From assembly GCA_018402455.1 (NCBI GenBank), contig JAGYIG010000004.1, forward strand, positions 1 to 64,000: a stretch of DNA of 64,000 nucleotides, read 5' to 3'. Position numbers and translations under genes: made by a program. A model generated the notes under the pieces. It had not been told where the DNA came from. It searched no databases and was given only the letters and a program-made list of their open reading frames with translations. This document shows, piece by piece, positions 51,297 to 59,944 of the stretch; within the stretch, counting starts at the first letter, position 1, and every line of letters starts with the position of its first letter. This DNA comes from Opitutaceae bacterium (GTDB taxonomy: Bacteria; Verrucomicrobiota; Verrucomicrobiia; Opitutales; Opitutaceae).

Positions 51297-51495
51297 CCGG
51301 CTCCCAACGGCGAAACTGTCGAAGCGTTCGACCTTGTCTTGCTGGAGGGCGGTGGCGCTCACAAGCACACCCTCGAGCCGCATCATCACGTCCCAGCGCG
51401 TGCCCGACTCAGACGGGGCGCTTGGCCGATGTCGTGCTGGGGTTCGATACCCTCGCGGACTACCGCTACCAACCCCATCCGACTAGGCCGCTTTC
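51297..51495 (+). pseudogene. Fragment of an aldose 1-epimerase (GalM-like)
   Basis: Frames around 51300-51490 read NGETVEAFDLVLLEGG and TQTGRLADVVLGFDTLADYR, the N-terminal part of GalM (cofactor-free mutarotases with the pattern VPDRDGxLADVVLGFDxLxDY). Only the first 65 codons are represented, with at least one frameshift, and the rest of the gene is absent. It follows the GH5 pseudogene directly and may have belonged to the same operon. Confidence 0.7.
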
Positions 51496-51611
51496 AGCGG
51501 CTCACAGAGCGGGAGGAAGCTGAGCCCTCCCCTGCACCCTCCCCTCAACTCATAGTTTCCTTGCCCAAACCCCCCAATCCAAAACCCCGGACACCGTTGT
51601 CTCCGCTGAAA

Positions 51612-51703
51612 GGGGTCAGGCCGTTAGTTGTTAAATTTTGGACCGCAGACCCCACCTGAAGCTCGATTTAGCCAAATTAATTAACAAGTAACGGCCTGAC
51701 CCC
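51612..51703. repeat. 92-bp palindromic element, copy 2
   Basis: Left arm from 51612 (ggggtcaggccgttagttgt) and right arm to 51703 (acaagtaacggcctgacccc) are inverted copies of each other and of the element at 24389-24480; the length is again 92 bp. The left arm has one change (gttag for gttac) and the interior differs. The element abuts the stop codon of the photolyase gene exactly as copy 1 abuts nagB. Confidence 0.85.
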
Positions 51704-53320
51704 TTAGACATTGAGTTCCAATTGGTCGTTGGGGGGTGTTTTGCCTTCGAACCAACGGGGGTCGACGATCTGGGTGCCCGGGCGTTTGCGGCTGCCATGG
51801 CGGGCAAAGACGAGTTTAGCCTTGTCCCGCAGGTTGTGCTGCTGTCGCAGCGTGGCAAAATGAGCCCGCGCTTCCCTCACCGCCTCTCCGTGGTCGACAA
51901 GCGGCCGCGGGTAGTCCTGTCCGATCACGCACTTCGCCTCCGTCTGGACGGCGGGCGGCATCGACCATGGCTCGTGAATGAAATCCGCACCCAGCCCCGC
52001 CAGCTCCGGCACCCATTCGCGAATGAACGCCCCGGTGGGATCCTGATCGTGCGACTGTTTGACCGGAGAATACATGCGCAGGGTGTTTATCCCCGTGGTG
52101 CCGCTTTGCATCTGCACCTGCGGCCAATGAATCCCCGGTTCATAATCTGTGAAACGCCGAGCCAACACCAGGCCACTATCCCGCCAGGGCAACCAAAGGT
52201 CGTAGCTGGCAAAGGACATCAACATCGCCCGCATTCGAAAATTGATCCATCCTGTTTCCCGCAGGCTGCGCATACAGGCATCGATAAAAGGATAGCCTGT
52301 CCGTCCCTCCGCCCAGGCCCGGAGGCGCCGGGTCCGCTCCCCTTCCTCCAGGGCCGTTTCTCCCCCCGACCGCAACTCATCCAACTCCGGAATAAAGGCC
52401 CGAAACTCCACCGCCGGCTCCGACTCCAGTTTTTGTATGAAGTGACAGTGCCAATGCAGTCGCGCCAGAAAGGCGCGAAGTGATCCCAATCGGTAGGTAA
52501 TCGGCGCACGATGGCGTCGGGCTTCCCGCAGCTCTTCCACCCTCGCCTCCGTCGCCTGCACCACTTCTCGCATTGAGATCGTGCCATACGCCAGCGGCAC
52601 ACTCAGCCGCGAGCATGCCACCGCGGCGGTGAGGGGACTCGACATCTCGGATGCGTAGTTCGCCCCGCGGATTTCGAGAAACGAACGCAAGGTTGCCATC
52701 GCATCCGCGCGCCGGGCGGATTGCCGGCCCGGGCAGGGCTCCCCCCTCAATCCCAGATCCTCGGCACTCGGTAAATCAGGTTCCCCGGGCGCGAGTCCCA
52801 ACCGCCGGGACATCACCTCCTGAGCTTCGAACAAGGCGAAGCCGGGCGAAACGATTGGACGGTGCATCAACCCTTCCCAGCGCTGCGCCCACCCTTCCCG
52901 ATGAGGGAGCGCCCGGAACACCCCGTGCTGCAAAAACTCGGTCCATGCCACTCCGGCAGTCTGCCCCCATGCTGCCACGGCTCGGTCACGCCGGAAGGTG
53001 ATGCGATTGCCCGTCTCCTGATGCGACCAGATATGCAGGCCTTGGTCGAAGGCCCGAACCCGACAGCTCAGGTCTTCCCACACCGCAACAGCCTCTCCCC
53101 TGCGGATGAGCAACGGCACACCCCTATCGGCCAAGGCCCCCCTTAGGTCCGCCAGCGCTTCGGCGATGCACGCCCAATGCCGAGGAGAGAAATCTGCCCC
53201 TTCGATGACACTCGGTTCGATCACATAAACCCCCAGCACCGGTCCACCGGCTTGCAGCGCGGCCTGCAGCGGAGCGTGATCCGCCACCCGCAGATCCCGC
53301 TTGAACCACACCCCATTCAC
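51704..53320 (-). CDS. Cryptochrome/deoxyribodipyrimidine photolyase family protein
   Basis: 538 aa from GTG 53320 (a longer frame begins at GTG 53359). The N-terminal antenna domain starts VNGVWFKRDLRVADHAPLQAAL. The C-terminal FAD domain has GRTGYPFIDACMRSLRETGWINFRMRAMLMSFASYDLWLPW, FTDYEPGIHWPQVQMQSGTTG and YSPVKQSHDQDPTGAFIREWVPEL, the signatures of the FAD-binding pocket. It should repair UV photoproducts by light or act as a light sensor; the subclass (CPD, 6-4, or cryptochrome) cannot be set by eye. The stop TAA is followed at once by the palindromic element. The LuxR gene lies just upstream on the same strand. Confidence 0.92.
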   Translation of the reverse strand: MNGVWFKRDLRVADHAPLQAALQAGGPVLGVYVIEPSVIEGADFSPRHWACIAEALADLRGALADRGVPLLIRRGEAVAVWEDLSCRVRAFDQGLHIWSHQETGNRITFRRDRAVAAWGQTAGVAWTEFLQHGVFRALPHREGWAQRWEGLMHRPIVSPGFALFEAQEVMSRRLGLAPGEPDLPSAEDLGLRGEPCPGRQSARRADAMATLRSFLEIRGANYASEMSSPLTAAVACSRLSVPLAYGTISMREVVQATEARVEELREARRHRAPITYRLGSLRAFLARLHWHCHFIQKLESEPAVEFRAFIPELDELRSGGETALEEGERTRRLRAWAEGRTGYPFIDACMRSLRETGWINFRMRAMLMSFASYDLWLPWRDSGLVLARRFTDYEPGIHWPQVQMQSGTTGINTLRMYSPVKQSHDQDPTGAFIREWVPELAGLGADFIHEPWSMPPAVQTEAKCVIGQDYPRPLVDHGEAVREARAHFATLRQQHNLRDKAKLVFARHGSRKRPGTQIVDPRWFEGKTPPNDQLELNV

Positions 53321-53433
53321 ATTGCCACTCAGAGAACTCACCCGAGCACCAAACGACACCCCCGCCGGCTCGCAAGTCCCGGGTTCGATGATCCCAACCC
53401 ACCGATTTCAAAACGCCACCCACCGCCAATCGC

Positions 53434-54204
53434 TCAACCCGGCGGCTCAAACGGGTTTCGCGAGACGCGCTCCCTCAACTGAAAAAACCCCGGGCGGACA
53501 ATCTTTTCCCCGGTGACGCGCACAAACCCGAATCTGATCGCCCAACGCATCAGTTCCCCCCGATGGGATATGCCGAGCTTGGCATGGAGCCGCTTGCGAT
53601 GGGTCCGGATGGCGGCGGCGGACATATCCAATCGACTAGCAGCTTCCTGGTCATCCGACCCGTCACCAATCACCGACAGCACCAATTGCTCCTTGATGCT
53701 CAGCTGCCTCACCAACGCGATGCCATCGTCAGCGGGCTTGGCCAGAAGAGACTTAAACGATTCGCTCCGATAAACCCTCCCCTCCCATATCTGACTCAGC
53801 GCCGCCACCAACCGCGGCAGACCTTCCTCAAACGCGTTGAACAAACCGTCCACCCGCAGCTCGCGTATCGCCAAATGCAACCTTACCTCCCGACGAGCCG
53901 TGACCACGACAATCCGCCTGGCCCGGCGCGTTTGCACGAGTTCGGCCAACCACTCGAGGGCGTCGCCATCCGTAAATCCCACCCCAGCAAGCAGGAAGTC
54001 CACCTCCGCGGCGGCGATGTGCTGTCGGGCCGACTTCAGATTGATCGCATGCCGAACCTCGATGGCAGGAAAGGCCTGTTTGACGGCCCGCTCCAAGCAG
54101 TCGGCATAAAGCCGATCGGCTTTTGCCACCATGGCACTACGCGGTTTCAACGCCGGGCATGAGGGATCCGGATCGCGGGGCGCAGGAGCAGGAGAGATGG
54201 ACAT
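53434..54204 (-). CDS. LuxR-type response regulator with a degenerate receiver
   Basis: 256 aa. Residues 25-140 have the layout of a receiver domain (AMVAKADRLYADCLERAVKQAF, RRIVVVTARREV) but the phosphoacceptor position reads DFLLAGVGFTDGDALEWL, with Gly where Asp is expected. Residues 180-250 are a LuxR/NarL helix-turn-helix: LSIKEQLVLSVIGDGSDDQEAASRLDMSAAAIRTHRKRLHAKLG. It is likely to work without phosphorylation. It lies 113 bases upstream of the photolyase start on the same strand and may regulate it. Confidence 0.88.
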   Translation of the reverse strand: MSISPAPAPRDPDPSCPALKPRSAMVAKADRLYADCLERAVKQAFPAIEVRHAINLKSARQHIAAAEVDFLLAGVGFTDGDALEWLAELVQTRRARRIVVVTARREVRLHLAIRELRVDGLFNAFEEGLPRLVAALSQIWEGRVYRSESFKSLLAKPADDGIALVRQLSIKEQLVLSVIGDGSDDQEAASRLDMSAAAIRTHRKRLHAKLGISHRGELMRWAIRFGFVRVTGEKIVRPGFFQLRERVSRNPFEPPG

Positions 54205-55132
54205 CTGGCTAGGGGGCTGAGGTGAGGTCGACGGGCCAGACGACCAGACTAAAACTCACAACCAAATCGTTCGGGTCGACCTGACTGAGAGAAACGAGAA
54301 AGCCCAAAACGAAACGCGAAGTCTCGCGATCCAGCAAGACTTTTGCCATTGGATTGCCTTAAGGGAAACACCCTACTAGGCCCATTTGTATCTTTCGTTA
54401 ATAGGTCAACTATGACCCAATCCAAAATTTCGCGGCAGCCGCCCGGGCCACGCAAGATCTTGCATTCATCACAACCTGCCACCCTTGAGCCAGCGCGAGC
54501 GCGAAAGCTCCGACCCGGGCCGCTGACTCCTTCCCAGACGGACCAATTGGTGGGATGATACCCGCTGACATTGCCGTGCTCCAGGCCGCGAAAGTGATCA
54601 GATCAGGCCTTCGAACTCATAGTTGAGTGCACCCATTCAAACTCATCCTTGAGCGCGCCTTCTAAACAAACGGCCCTCATCCGGCAGCTCGCTACGTGAT
54701 TGATCGCCGACCGCGGGGCCGGCGGCGGCGTGGACCTCGTATCCACCGAAAATACCACCCCCACTCCCTTGCAGGGCTCGAATCAATAAAGATCCAAGCC
54801 CGCTAGCTCTCCCCATTCAATCCATGGTCACACCTGCCCGCAGCATCCCCGCTGAATCTGCGTGGCATTGGCCACGTTCATGTCGCGGCGCCCGGTATCG
54901 CATGGGTTAAAAATTTGTCCCTAGCAGGGAGCTTAGTTTCGCCCAAAGACAGGACTTAAGACTCCTCCAACCGGCTGGCCGGGCCAGCGCAGATTTTTGC
55001 CCTCGATTAACTCCCCTCAGCCGGGAACTCAATCGCTCAAGGTTGACCAGTTTGACCCTCGTTAAGTCCAGCTGCCCCCCTCAGTCTTTCCGTTCCCCTG
55101 CCCGCTCCCTCAACCCCGTCCTCCCGATCCTC
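54205..55132. other. Intergenic region without a recognisable gene
   Basis: 928 bases between the divergent LuxR and PD40 genes. No frame longer than about 70 codons has coding character on either strand, and I find no RNA gene, long palindrome or repeat shared with the rest of the window. The region is less GC-rich at 54290-54420 and 54880-54960, where promoters for the LuxR gene and for the PD40 gene could lie. The composition resembles decayed coding sequence. Confidence 0.4.
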
Positions 55133-56677
55133 ATGCTCCGCCGCTCTCAACTTCTTGTGGTTCTGCCTATGTGTTCCTCCATGCTTTTCTCCGGCCTGAC
55201 GGCTTCCGCTCAACCCATCGGCGCCTTCGCCCACGCCGGCGATGTGGGCGCGCCCGCCATCCCCGGGGCGGTTTCCTACCATGAGGCGGACCAGTCGTAT
55301 CACATGGCGGCGGCGGGGACGAACCTGTGGGGCGCGGAGGACGAATTCCACTTCGCGTGGAACGAGATGGAGGGCGATTTCATTCTGCGGACCCGGGTCG
55401 AGTTTATCGGTGCAGGGGTCGACCCTCACCGCAAGGCCGGCTGGATGGTCCGTGCCGATCTTGATACGGGCTCCGTCTACGCTGATGGCTGCGTCCACGG
55501 CGACGGCCTGACTTCCCTGCAATACCGCGCCGAGAAGGACGGTGAAACGGTCGAGCTCCAAATCGAAAACCTCCTCAACGGCACCTATCCCGATGTGCTG
55601 CAACTCGAGCGGCACGGGGGCGCGTTCGTCTTCTCCGCCGCCCGCTACGGCGAGCCCTTCAAATCCGTCACCCTCGATGCGATCGATTTGCCCGATCGCG
55701 TGAAGGTTGGCCTGTTTCTTTGCTCCCACAACGCGGCGGTGGTCGAGCAGGCCGTGTTCCGCGACGTGCGCATCATCAAGCCGGCCGCCCCAGATTTTCG
55801 GCCCTACCAAGACTATCTCGGTTCCGCCATGGAGCTCCTCGAGGTGCACACCGGCGCGCTCACGTCCATCCTCCAGAGCAACGAGCCCTTCGAAGCCCCC
55901 AATTGGACGCGCGACGGCAAGCAGCTCATCGTGAATGTTTCCGGTTCCGGTCCCAACAAGGGCATCCTCCGCACGATCGACCTGGCAACCGGTGAAATGA
56001 CCCACCTCCCCACCGGCGCAGCCGTCCGCAACAACAACGACCATGTGCTGTCCTTCGATGGCACCCAGCTCGCGATCTCCAACCACGAAGGCGAAGCGGG
56101 AACCTCGACCATCTACACCCTGCCGACCACCGGCTCGGACTCCCCCGTGCAGATCACCGATCCCGCCTGGGGCCACTCCTTCCTCCACGGCTGGTCCCCC
56201 GCCGCCGACAAGCTCATCTACACCGCGCAGCGCAACGATCAGTGGGACATCTACCAGGTGGACATCGCGACCCGCACCGAGACCCCGTTGACGAACCACC
56301 CCGCGCTCGACGACGGCTCCGAATACACGGCGGACGGTCAATGGATCTACTTCAACTCCACCCGCTCCGGCACCATGGAGATCTGGCGCATGCGCCCCGA
56401 CGGCGCCGATCCCGAGCAGGTGACGGACGACGCCTTGAACAACTGGTTCCCCCACCCCTCGCCCGACGGCAAATGGTTGGTGTTTCTCTCTTACGGTCCG
56501 GACGTGGCCCCGGCGGATCACCCCTACTACAAGCACGTGACGCTGCGGCTCATGCCGCTCGACGCCAGTGCTCCCCCCCGGGTCATCGCCTACGTTTATG
56601 GCGGCCAAGGCACCATTAATGTTCCTTCGTGGTCGCCAGACAGCCAACGCATCGCCTTTGTGAGCAACTCCCGCTAA
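55133..56677 (+). CDS. Secreted PD40 beta-propeller protein with an N-terminal DUF1349-like domain
   Basis: 514 aa. The signal peptide (MLRRSQLLVVLPMCSSMLFSG...SAQ) is followed by a concanavalin-like domain (DFILRTRVEFIGAGVDPHRKAGWMVRADLD, SLQYRAEKDGETVELQIEN) at about 40-190. Residues 200-514 hold TolB-like PD40 repeats: EAPNWTRDGKQLIVNVSG, HGWSPAADKLIYTAQRNDQWDIYQVD, EYTADGQWIYFNSTRSGTMEIWRM, FPHPSPDGKWLVFLSY and VPSWSPDSQRIAFVSNSR. No catalytic residues are evident; carbohydrate binding or a lyase-like propeller (as in PL22) is possible. Longer frames begin at 55043. The mannonate dehydratase gene is 30 bases downstream. Confidence 0.82.
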   Translation: MLRRSQLLVVLPMCSSMLFSGLTASAQPIGAFAHAGDVGAPAIPGAVSYHEADQSYHMAAAGTNLWGAEDEFHFAWNEMEGDFILRTRVEFIGAGVDPHRKAGWMVRADLDTGSVYADGCVHGDGLTSLQYRAEKDGETVELQIENLLNGTYPDVLQLERHGGAFVFSAARYGEPFKSVTLDAIDLPDRVKVGLFLCSHNAAVVEQAVFRDVRIIKPAAPDFRPYQDYLGSAMELLEVHTGALTSILQSNEPFEAPNWTRDGKQLIVNVSGSGPNKGILRTIDLATGEMTHLPTGAAVRNNNDHVLSFDGTQLAISNHEGEAGTSTIYTLPTTGSDSPVQITDPAWGHSFLHGWSPAADKLIYTAQRNDQWDIYQVDIATRTETPLTNHPALDDGSEYTADGQWIYFNSTRSGTMEIWRMRPDGADPEQVTDDALNNWFPHPSPDGKWLVFLSYGPDVAPADHPYYKHVTLRLMPLDASAPPRVIAYVYGGQGTINVPSWSPDSQRIAFVSNSR

Positions 56678-56707
56678 TCCGCCCACTCCGCCTATCGTCC
56701 TTCATTC

Positions 56708-57772
56708 ATGAAACTCGGTCTTGGTCTCTACCGCCATATGCTTACGGCGGAGAATTTCGCTTTCGCCCGCCAAGCCGGTGCCACTCACATCGTCGCGCAT
56801 CTCGTCGACTATTTTCGCGGGGGCGATCATGCCCACGCGGAAGACCAACCCGTCGGCACCGACCTAGGCTGGGGCCTCGCTGGCGACCCCGACCAACTCT
56901 GGACCGTGGCGGAGCTCACGGCGCTGCGCCAAAGCGTCGAAGCCGCCGGACTGACCCTTGCCGCCATCGAGAATTTCGATCCCGCCCACTGGCACGACAT
57001 CCTGCTCGATGGTCCGCAACGCGACCGGCACATCGGGAACGTCAAAACCCTCCTGCGAAATCTCGGCGAGGCCGGCATCCCCATGATGGGCTACAACTTC
57101 TCCATCGCTGGCGTCGCCGGACGCACCACCGGACCCTACGCGCGCGGCGGCGCCCCGTCCGTCGGCATGGAGGGCGCCTACGATCCGCCCATGCCCCGCG
57201 GGATGGCGTGGAACATGATCATCGACGAATCCCGGTTGACCGAACCGCTGCCGCCCGTCTCCCCCGCCCAACTCTGGGATCGGTTGGAGCGCTTTCTCCA
57301 TGATGTCCTGCCCACCGCTGAAGCCGCGGGCGTCAAACTTGCGGCGCACCCCGATGATCCGCCCTTGCCGACCATTCGCGGCACCCCGCGGTTGGTTTAC
57401 CAACCCCACCTCTATCAAAAACTGATCGACCTCAACCCCAGCCCCTCGAACACCCTCGAGCTGTGCGTCGGCTCGATTGCCGAGATGACCGAGGGGGATG
57501 TCTATGCGGCGGTCGAGACCTACGCGCGCCAAAATCGCGTGGGCTACGTGCACCTGCGCAACGTCGTCGGCAAGGTGCCGACCTACAAAGAATCGTTCAT
57601 CGACGACGGCGATATCGACGTCCTGCGCATCATGCAGATCCTGCACGCCAATGGATTCGAGGGCGTCGTCATTCCCGATCACGCGCCCCAAATGTCGTGC
57701 GACGCGCCCTGGCATGCCGGCATGGCCTACGCCCTCGGCTTCATGGCGGCAGGTCTGAAAACATTGCGCTGA
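56708..57772 (+). CDS. uxuA: Mannonate dehydratase (UxuA family)
   Basis: 354 aa, a xylose-isomerase-like TIM barrel. Family motifs: THIVAHLVDYFRGGD, LAAIENFDPAHWHDIL, GYNFSIAGVAGRTTGPYARGG, VKLAAHPDDPPLPTIRGTPRLV, LELCVGSIAEMTEGD, VGYVHLRNVVG, FIDDGDIDVLRIM and PDHAPQMSCDAPWH. The His and Cys residues of ELCVGS and HPDDPP bind the metal. It converts D-mannonate to 2-keto-3-deoxygluconate in glucuronate breakdown. It follows the PD40 gene (30 bases) and precedes a URO-D protein (51 bases), so the three are co-transcribed. Confidence 0.9.
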   Translation: MKLGLGLYRHMLTAENFAFARQAGATHIVAHLVDYFRGGDHAHAEDQPVGTDLGWGLAGDPDQLWTVAELTALRQSVEAAGLTLAAIENFDPAHWHDILLDGPQRDRHIGNVKTLLRNLGEAGIPMMGYNFSIAGVAGRTTGPYARGGAPSVGMEGAYDPPMPRGMAWNMIIDESRLTEPLPPVSPAQLWDRLERFLHDVLPTAEAAGVKLAAHPDDPPLPTIRGTPRLVYQPHLYQKLIDLNPSPSNTLELCVGSIAEMTEGDVYAAVETYARQNRVGYVHLRNVVGKVPTYKESFIDDGDIDVLRIMQILHANGFEGVVIPDHAPQMSCDAPWHAGMAYALGFMAAGLKTLR

Positions 57773-57823
57773 ACCCGACCTTGCCTTTCAAACCCACCCC
57801 AACCTCGAACCCCCCAAAAAGCT

Positions 57824-58879
57824 ATGCGACCCGAACAGTGGGAGACCTTTAAAAAAGCCGCTCGCGGCGAACGCCTCGACAACATCCCGATGGCCCTGAT
57901 CATCGACAGCCCGTGGATCCCGGGCTACGTCGGCGTCAAGCACATGGATTTTTATCTCAATCCGCAGGTGTGGTTCGAATCCCACCTCAAGATTCATCAG
58001 GAGTTTCCCGACATCATCTTCGTGCCCGGTTGGTGGATGGAATACGGCATGGCGGCGGAACCGTCCGCCCTCGGCGCCAAGATCAAGTTCTGGGAAGACA
58101 ATACGCCCTCCGAATACCACAACCTCTTCCGCATCGAAGACGTCGATCAGATCCACAAATACGAGGTCGAGGCCGACGCCTTCATGGCGATGACCCTGCA
58201 CCGCATCCGCATGCAGAAACAGCAGGTGTTCGATGCCGGCTACATCATGCCAATGGTCACCGCCCGCGGCCCCATGTGCACGGCCGGGTTTGTGCGCAAC
58301 ACCTCCGACCTCATGCTCGACCTCGTCGATCAGCCGGAGGCGGTGCACAAGCTGCTCGATCTCACCACCCGCCTCATCATCGACTGGCTCAAGGCCCAGC
58401 AGAAGGCCATCGGCGACTGTGTCGAGGGCCTGTTCATTCTCGACGACATCGTGGGCTTCGTGAACGAGGACCACTACCTCGAGTTTTGTCATCCCTACCT
58501 CAAGCGGATCAACGACGCCTTCCCCGATGATTGGGTGAAGCTCTACCACAACGACGCCGATGTGGTCGCCTGCATGGACCACCTGCCCGAGGCCGGCTTC
58601 AACGTGCTGAACTGGGGCAAGCAGACCGACATCACCGAGGTGAAGGACCGGATCGGCGATGAGATGACCTTGATGGGCAACGTGAACCCGCTCGAAGTGG
58701 CCGTCCGCGGGACGCCCGCGGAGGTGCATGCCGCCACCATGGATGTGCTCAACAAGAGCGAAGGGGAACGCATCATCCTCTCCGTCGGCGGGGGCGTCAG
58801 CCCCGACATGCCGCGCGAGAACATTCAAGCCATGCTCGGCGCCCTCAACGAATACAACGCGAAGCGCAACGCCGGCTGA
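57824..58879 (+). CDS. URO-D family methyltransferase-like protein, HNDA type
   Basis: 351 aa. It opens RPEQWETFKKAARGERLDNIP (superfamily N-terminus) and continues VTARGPMCTAGFVRNTSDLML, FILDDIVGFVNEDHYLEFCHPYLKRI, VKLYHNDADVVACMDHLPEAGFNVLNWGK and MTLMGNVNPLEVAVRGTP. Where MtaA has HxCG, this protein has YHNDAD, so it is another divergent branch of URO-D proteins. Its place behind uxuA suggests removal or transfer of a methyl group from a 4-O-methyl-glucuronate type sugar, but that is inference. There is no corrinoid gene beside it; the one at 4405 is 53 kb away. Confidence 0.87.
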   Translation: MRPEQWETFKKAARGERLDNIPMALIIDSPWIPGYVGVKHMDFYLNPQVWFESHLKIHQEFPDIIFVPGWWMEYGMAAEPSALGAKIKFWEDNTPSEYHNLFRIEDVDQIHKYEVEADAFMAMTLHRIRMQKQQVFDAGYIMPMVTARGPMCTAGFVRNTSDLMLDLVDQPEAVHKLLDLTTRLIIDWLKAQQKAIGDCVEGLFILDDIVGFVNEDHYLEFCHPYLKRINDAFPDDWVKLYHNDADVVACMDHLPEAGFNVLNWGKQTDITEVKDRIGDEMTLMGNVNPLEVAVRGTPAEVHAATMDVLNKSEGERIILSVGGGVSPDMPRENIQAMLGALNEYNAKRNAG

Positions 58880-59047
58880 CGGCCGGCCCGCCCAGGCAGC
58901 AACAAGGGACGGACCGCCAGGCCGTCCGGTTTCAGGCTGATGGTTTCTCCGCCGGATACTCCACTCCACTGTTCGGCGCGCCCAGCGGTCACGCCCTACC
59001 CCAAGCCCGCTGAAACCCTTGTGGGTGAATTAAGCCGCACCGCCACC

Positions 59048-59461
59048 CTACAGCAATCGCACACCCGCGACCTTCGCCATGCTGCGGTCGTTGGTGAGAA
59101 CGGTCAGTCCTTGGGCTTCGTAGTCTTGGGCAATTAATCGATCCATCAGTCCCGCGCCTTTCTTTTCCTTCAAAACCTCCAGCACCACCACCCCGTTTAG
59201 AGGGCCAACTATCCCATCGGCGAGAAACGCCCGCAACCCGTCGCGAGCATCAGGTTTGGATAAACCGTAGTGATGCTGCAGCGTGATGTAGGCTTCGCCA
59301 ATCACCTGATTGGATGCCATCAACTCAGCAGTGGGTTCCGCATTGAAGAGCGCCTGCAAGGCATCTGACGTCGCCGCGAAGTCCTTGGTTGGATGCCCGG
59401 TGAGGAGTCGGACCAGAACAGAGGTATCAATCCCGTAGACGGGGGTCGAGCGCGGCGGCAT
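59048..59461 (-). CDS. vapC: PIN-domain toxin (VapC family)
   Basis: 137 aa. Acidic residues of the PIN nuclease fold: GIDTSVLVRLLTG (first Asp), NQVIGEAYITL (Glu), ARDGLRAFLADG and GAGLMDRLIAQDYEAQGLTVLTNDRSM (third and fourth Asp). VapC toxins cleave initiator tRNA or rRNA. The start lies inside the antitoxin gene (35-base overlap), the usual vapBC arrangement. The motif set is complete, so the toxin is probably active. Confidence 0.9.
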   Translation of the reverse strand: MPPRSTPVYGIDTSVLVRLLTGHPTKDFAATSDALQALFNAEPTAELMASNQVIGEAYITLQHHYGLSKPDARDGLRAFLADGIVGPLNGVVVLEVLKEKKGAGLMDRLIAQDYEAQGLTVLTNDRSMAKVAGVRLL

Positions 59462-59672
59462 GGCGGACCTCGTTGAGGTTAGGGGCAGGACGGTTCGGGT
59501 TTATTTTATCCCGCAGCGGTGCGAGTTTATCCGGTTGGAATCGGTGGGGTTTGATCAAAATACCGCCGGTCGTTTCGGAAATATGGAGAGAATCACCTTC
59601 TCGCAGCCCCAACCGATCCACCACCTGGCGCGGAAACGTGACTTGCCGCTTACTGGTCATCTTAACGATCAT
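59427..59672 (-). CDS. vapB: AbrB/SpoVT-fold antitoxin of the VapBC pair
   Basis: 81 aa. The N-terminal swapped-hairpin DNA-binding domain is MTSKRQVTFPRQVVDRLGLREGDSLHI, with the TFPRQVVDRLGL core, then a variable tail (AALDPRLRD) that should occupy the VapC active site. It is the first gene of the pair. An inverted repeat just upstream (59675-59699) is a likely operator for autoregulation. Confidence 0.9.
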   Translation of the reverse strand: MIVKMTSKRQVTFPRQVVDRLGLREGDSLHISETTGGILIKPHRFQPDKLAPLRDKINPNRPAPNLNEVRHAAALDPRLRD

Positions 59673-59674
59673 GC

Positions 59675-59699
59675 CTTACATTTTATCTATTTTTGTAAG
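59675..59699. promoter_or_regulatory. Putative VapBC autoregulatory operator
   Basis: CTTACA (59675-59680) and TGTAAG (59694-59699) are inverted 6-bp arms with a 13-base AT-rich spacer, directly upstream of the vapB start at 59672 in the only AT-rich patch of the area. Such half-sites are typical of AbrB-fold antitoxin operators. Confidence 0.5.
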
Positions 59700-59944
59700 A
59701 CGTCAATCGCCGAGCGATTCCCTGCCAAACGTTCGGTCGACGCCGCTCCGCAGCCTTAGGGGTGGAAGAGGCGGAGTGGCAAAGCAGGAAGATCGGGAAG
59801 CCCCTTCTGGGCCCCCCGTTCCACGTTTGGTTTGCAGTTGCGACGGCTTGGCAGGACCGTCGGCCTCGCCGGTAGAATAGCCCGATTAAAACAGAGTGGA
59901 TTGCCGCAACGAATCACCGTCTTATACCCGCAGATCACGACGCC

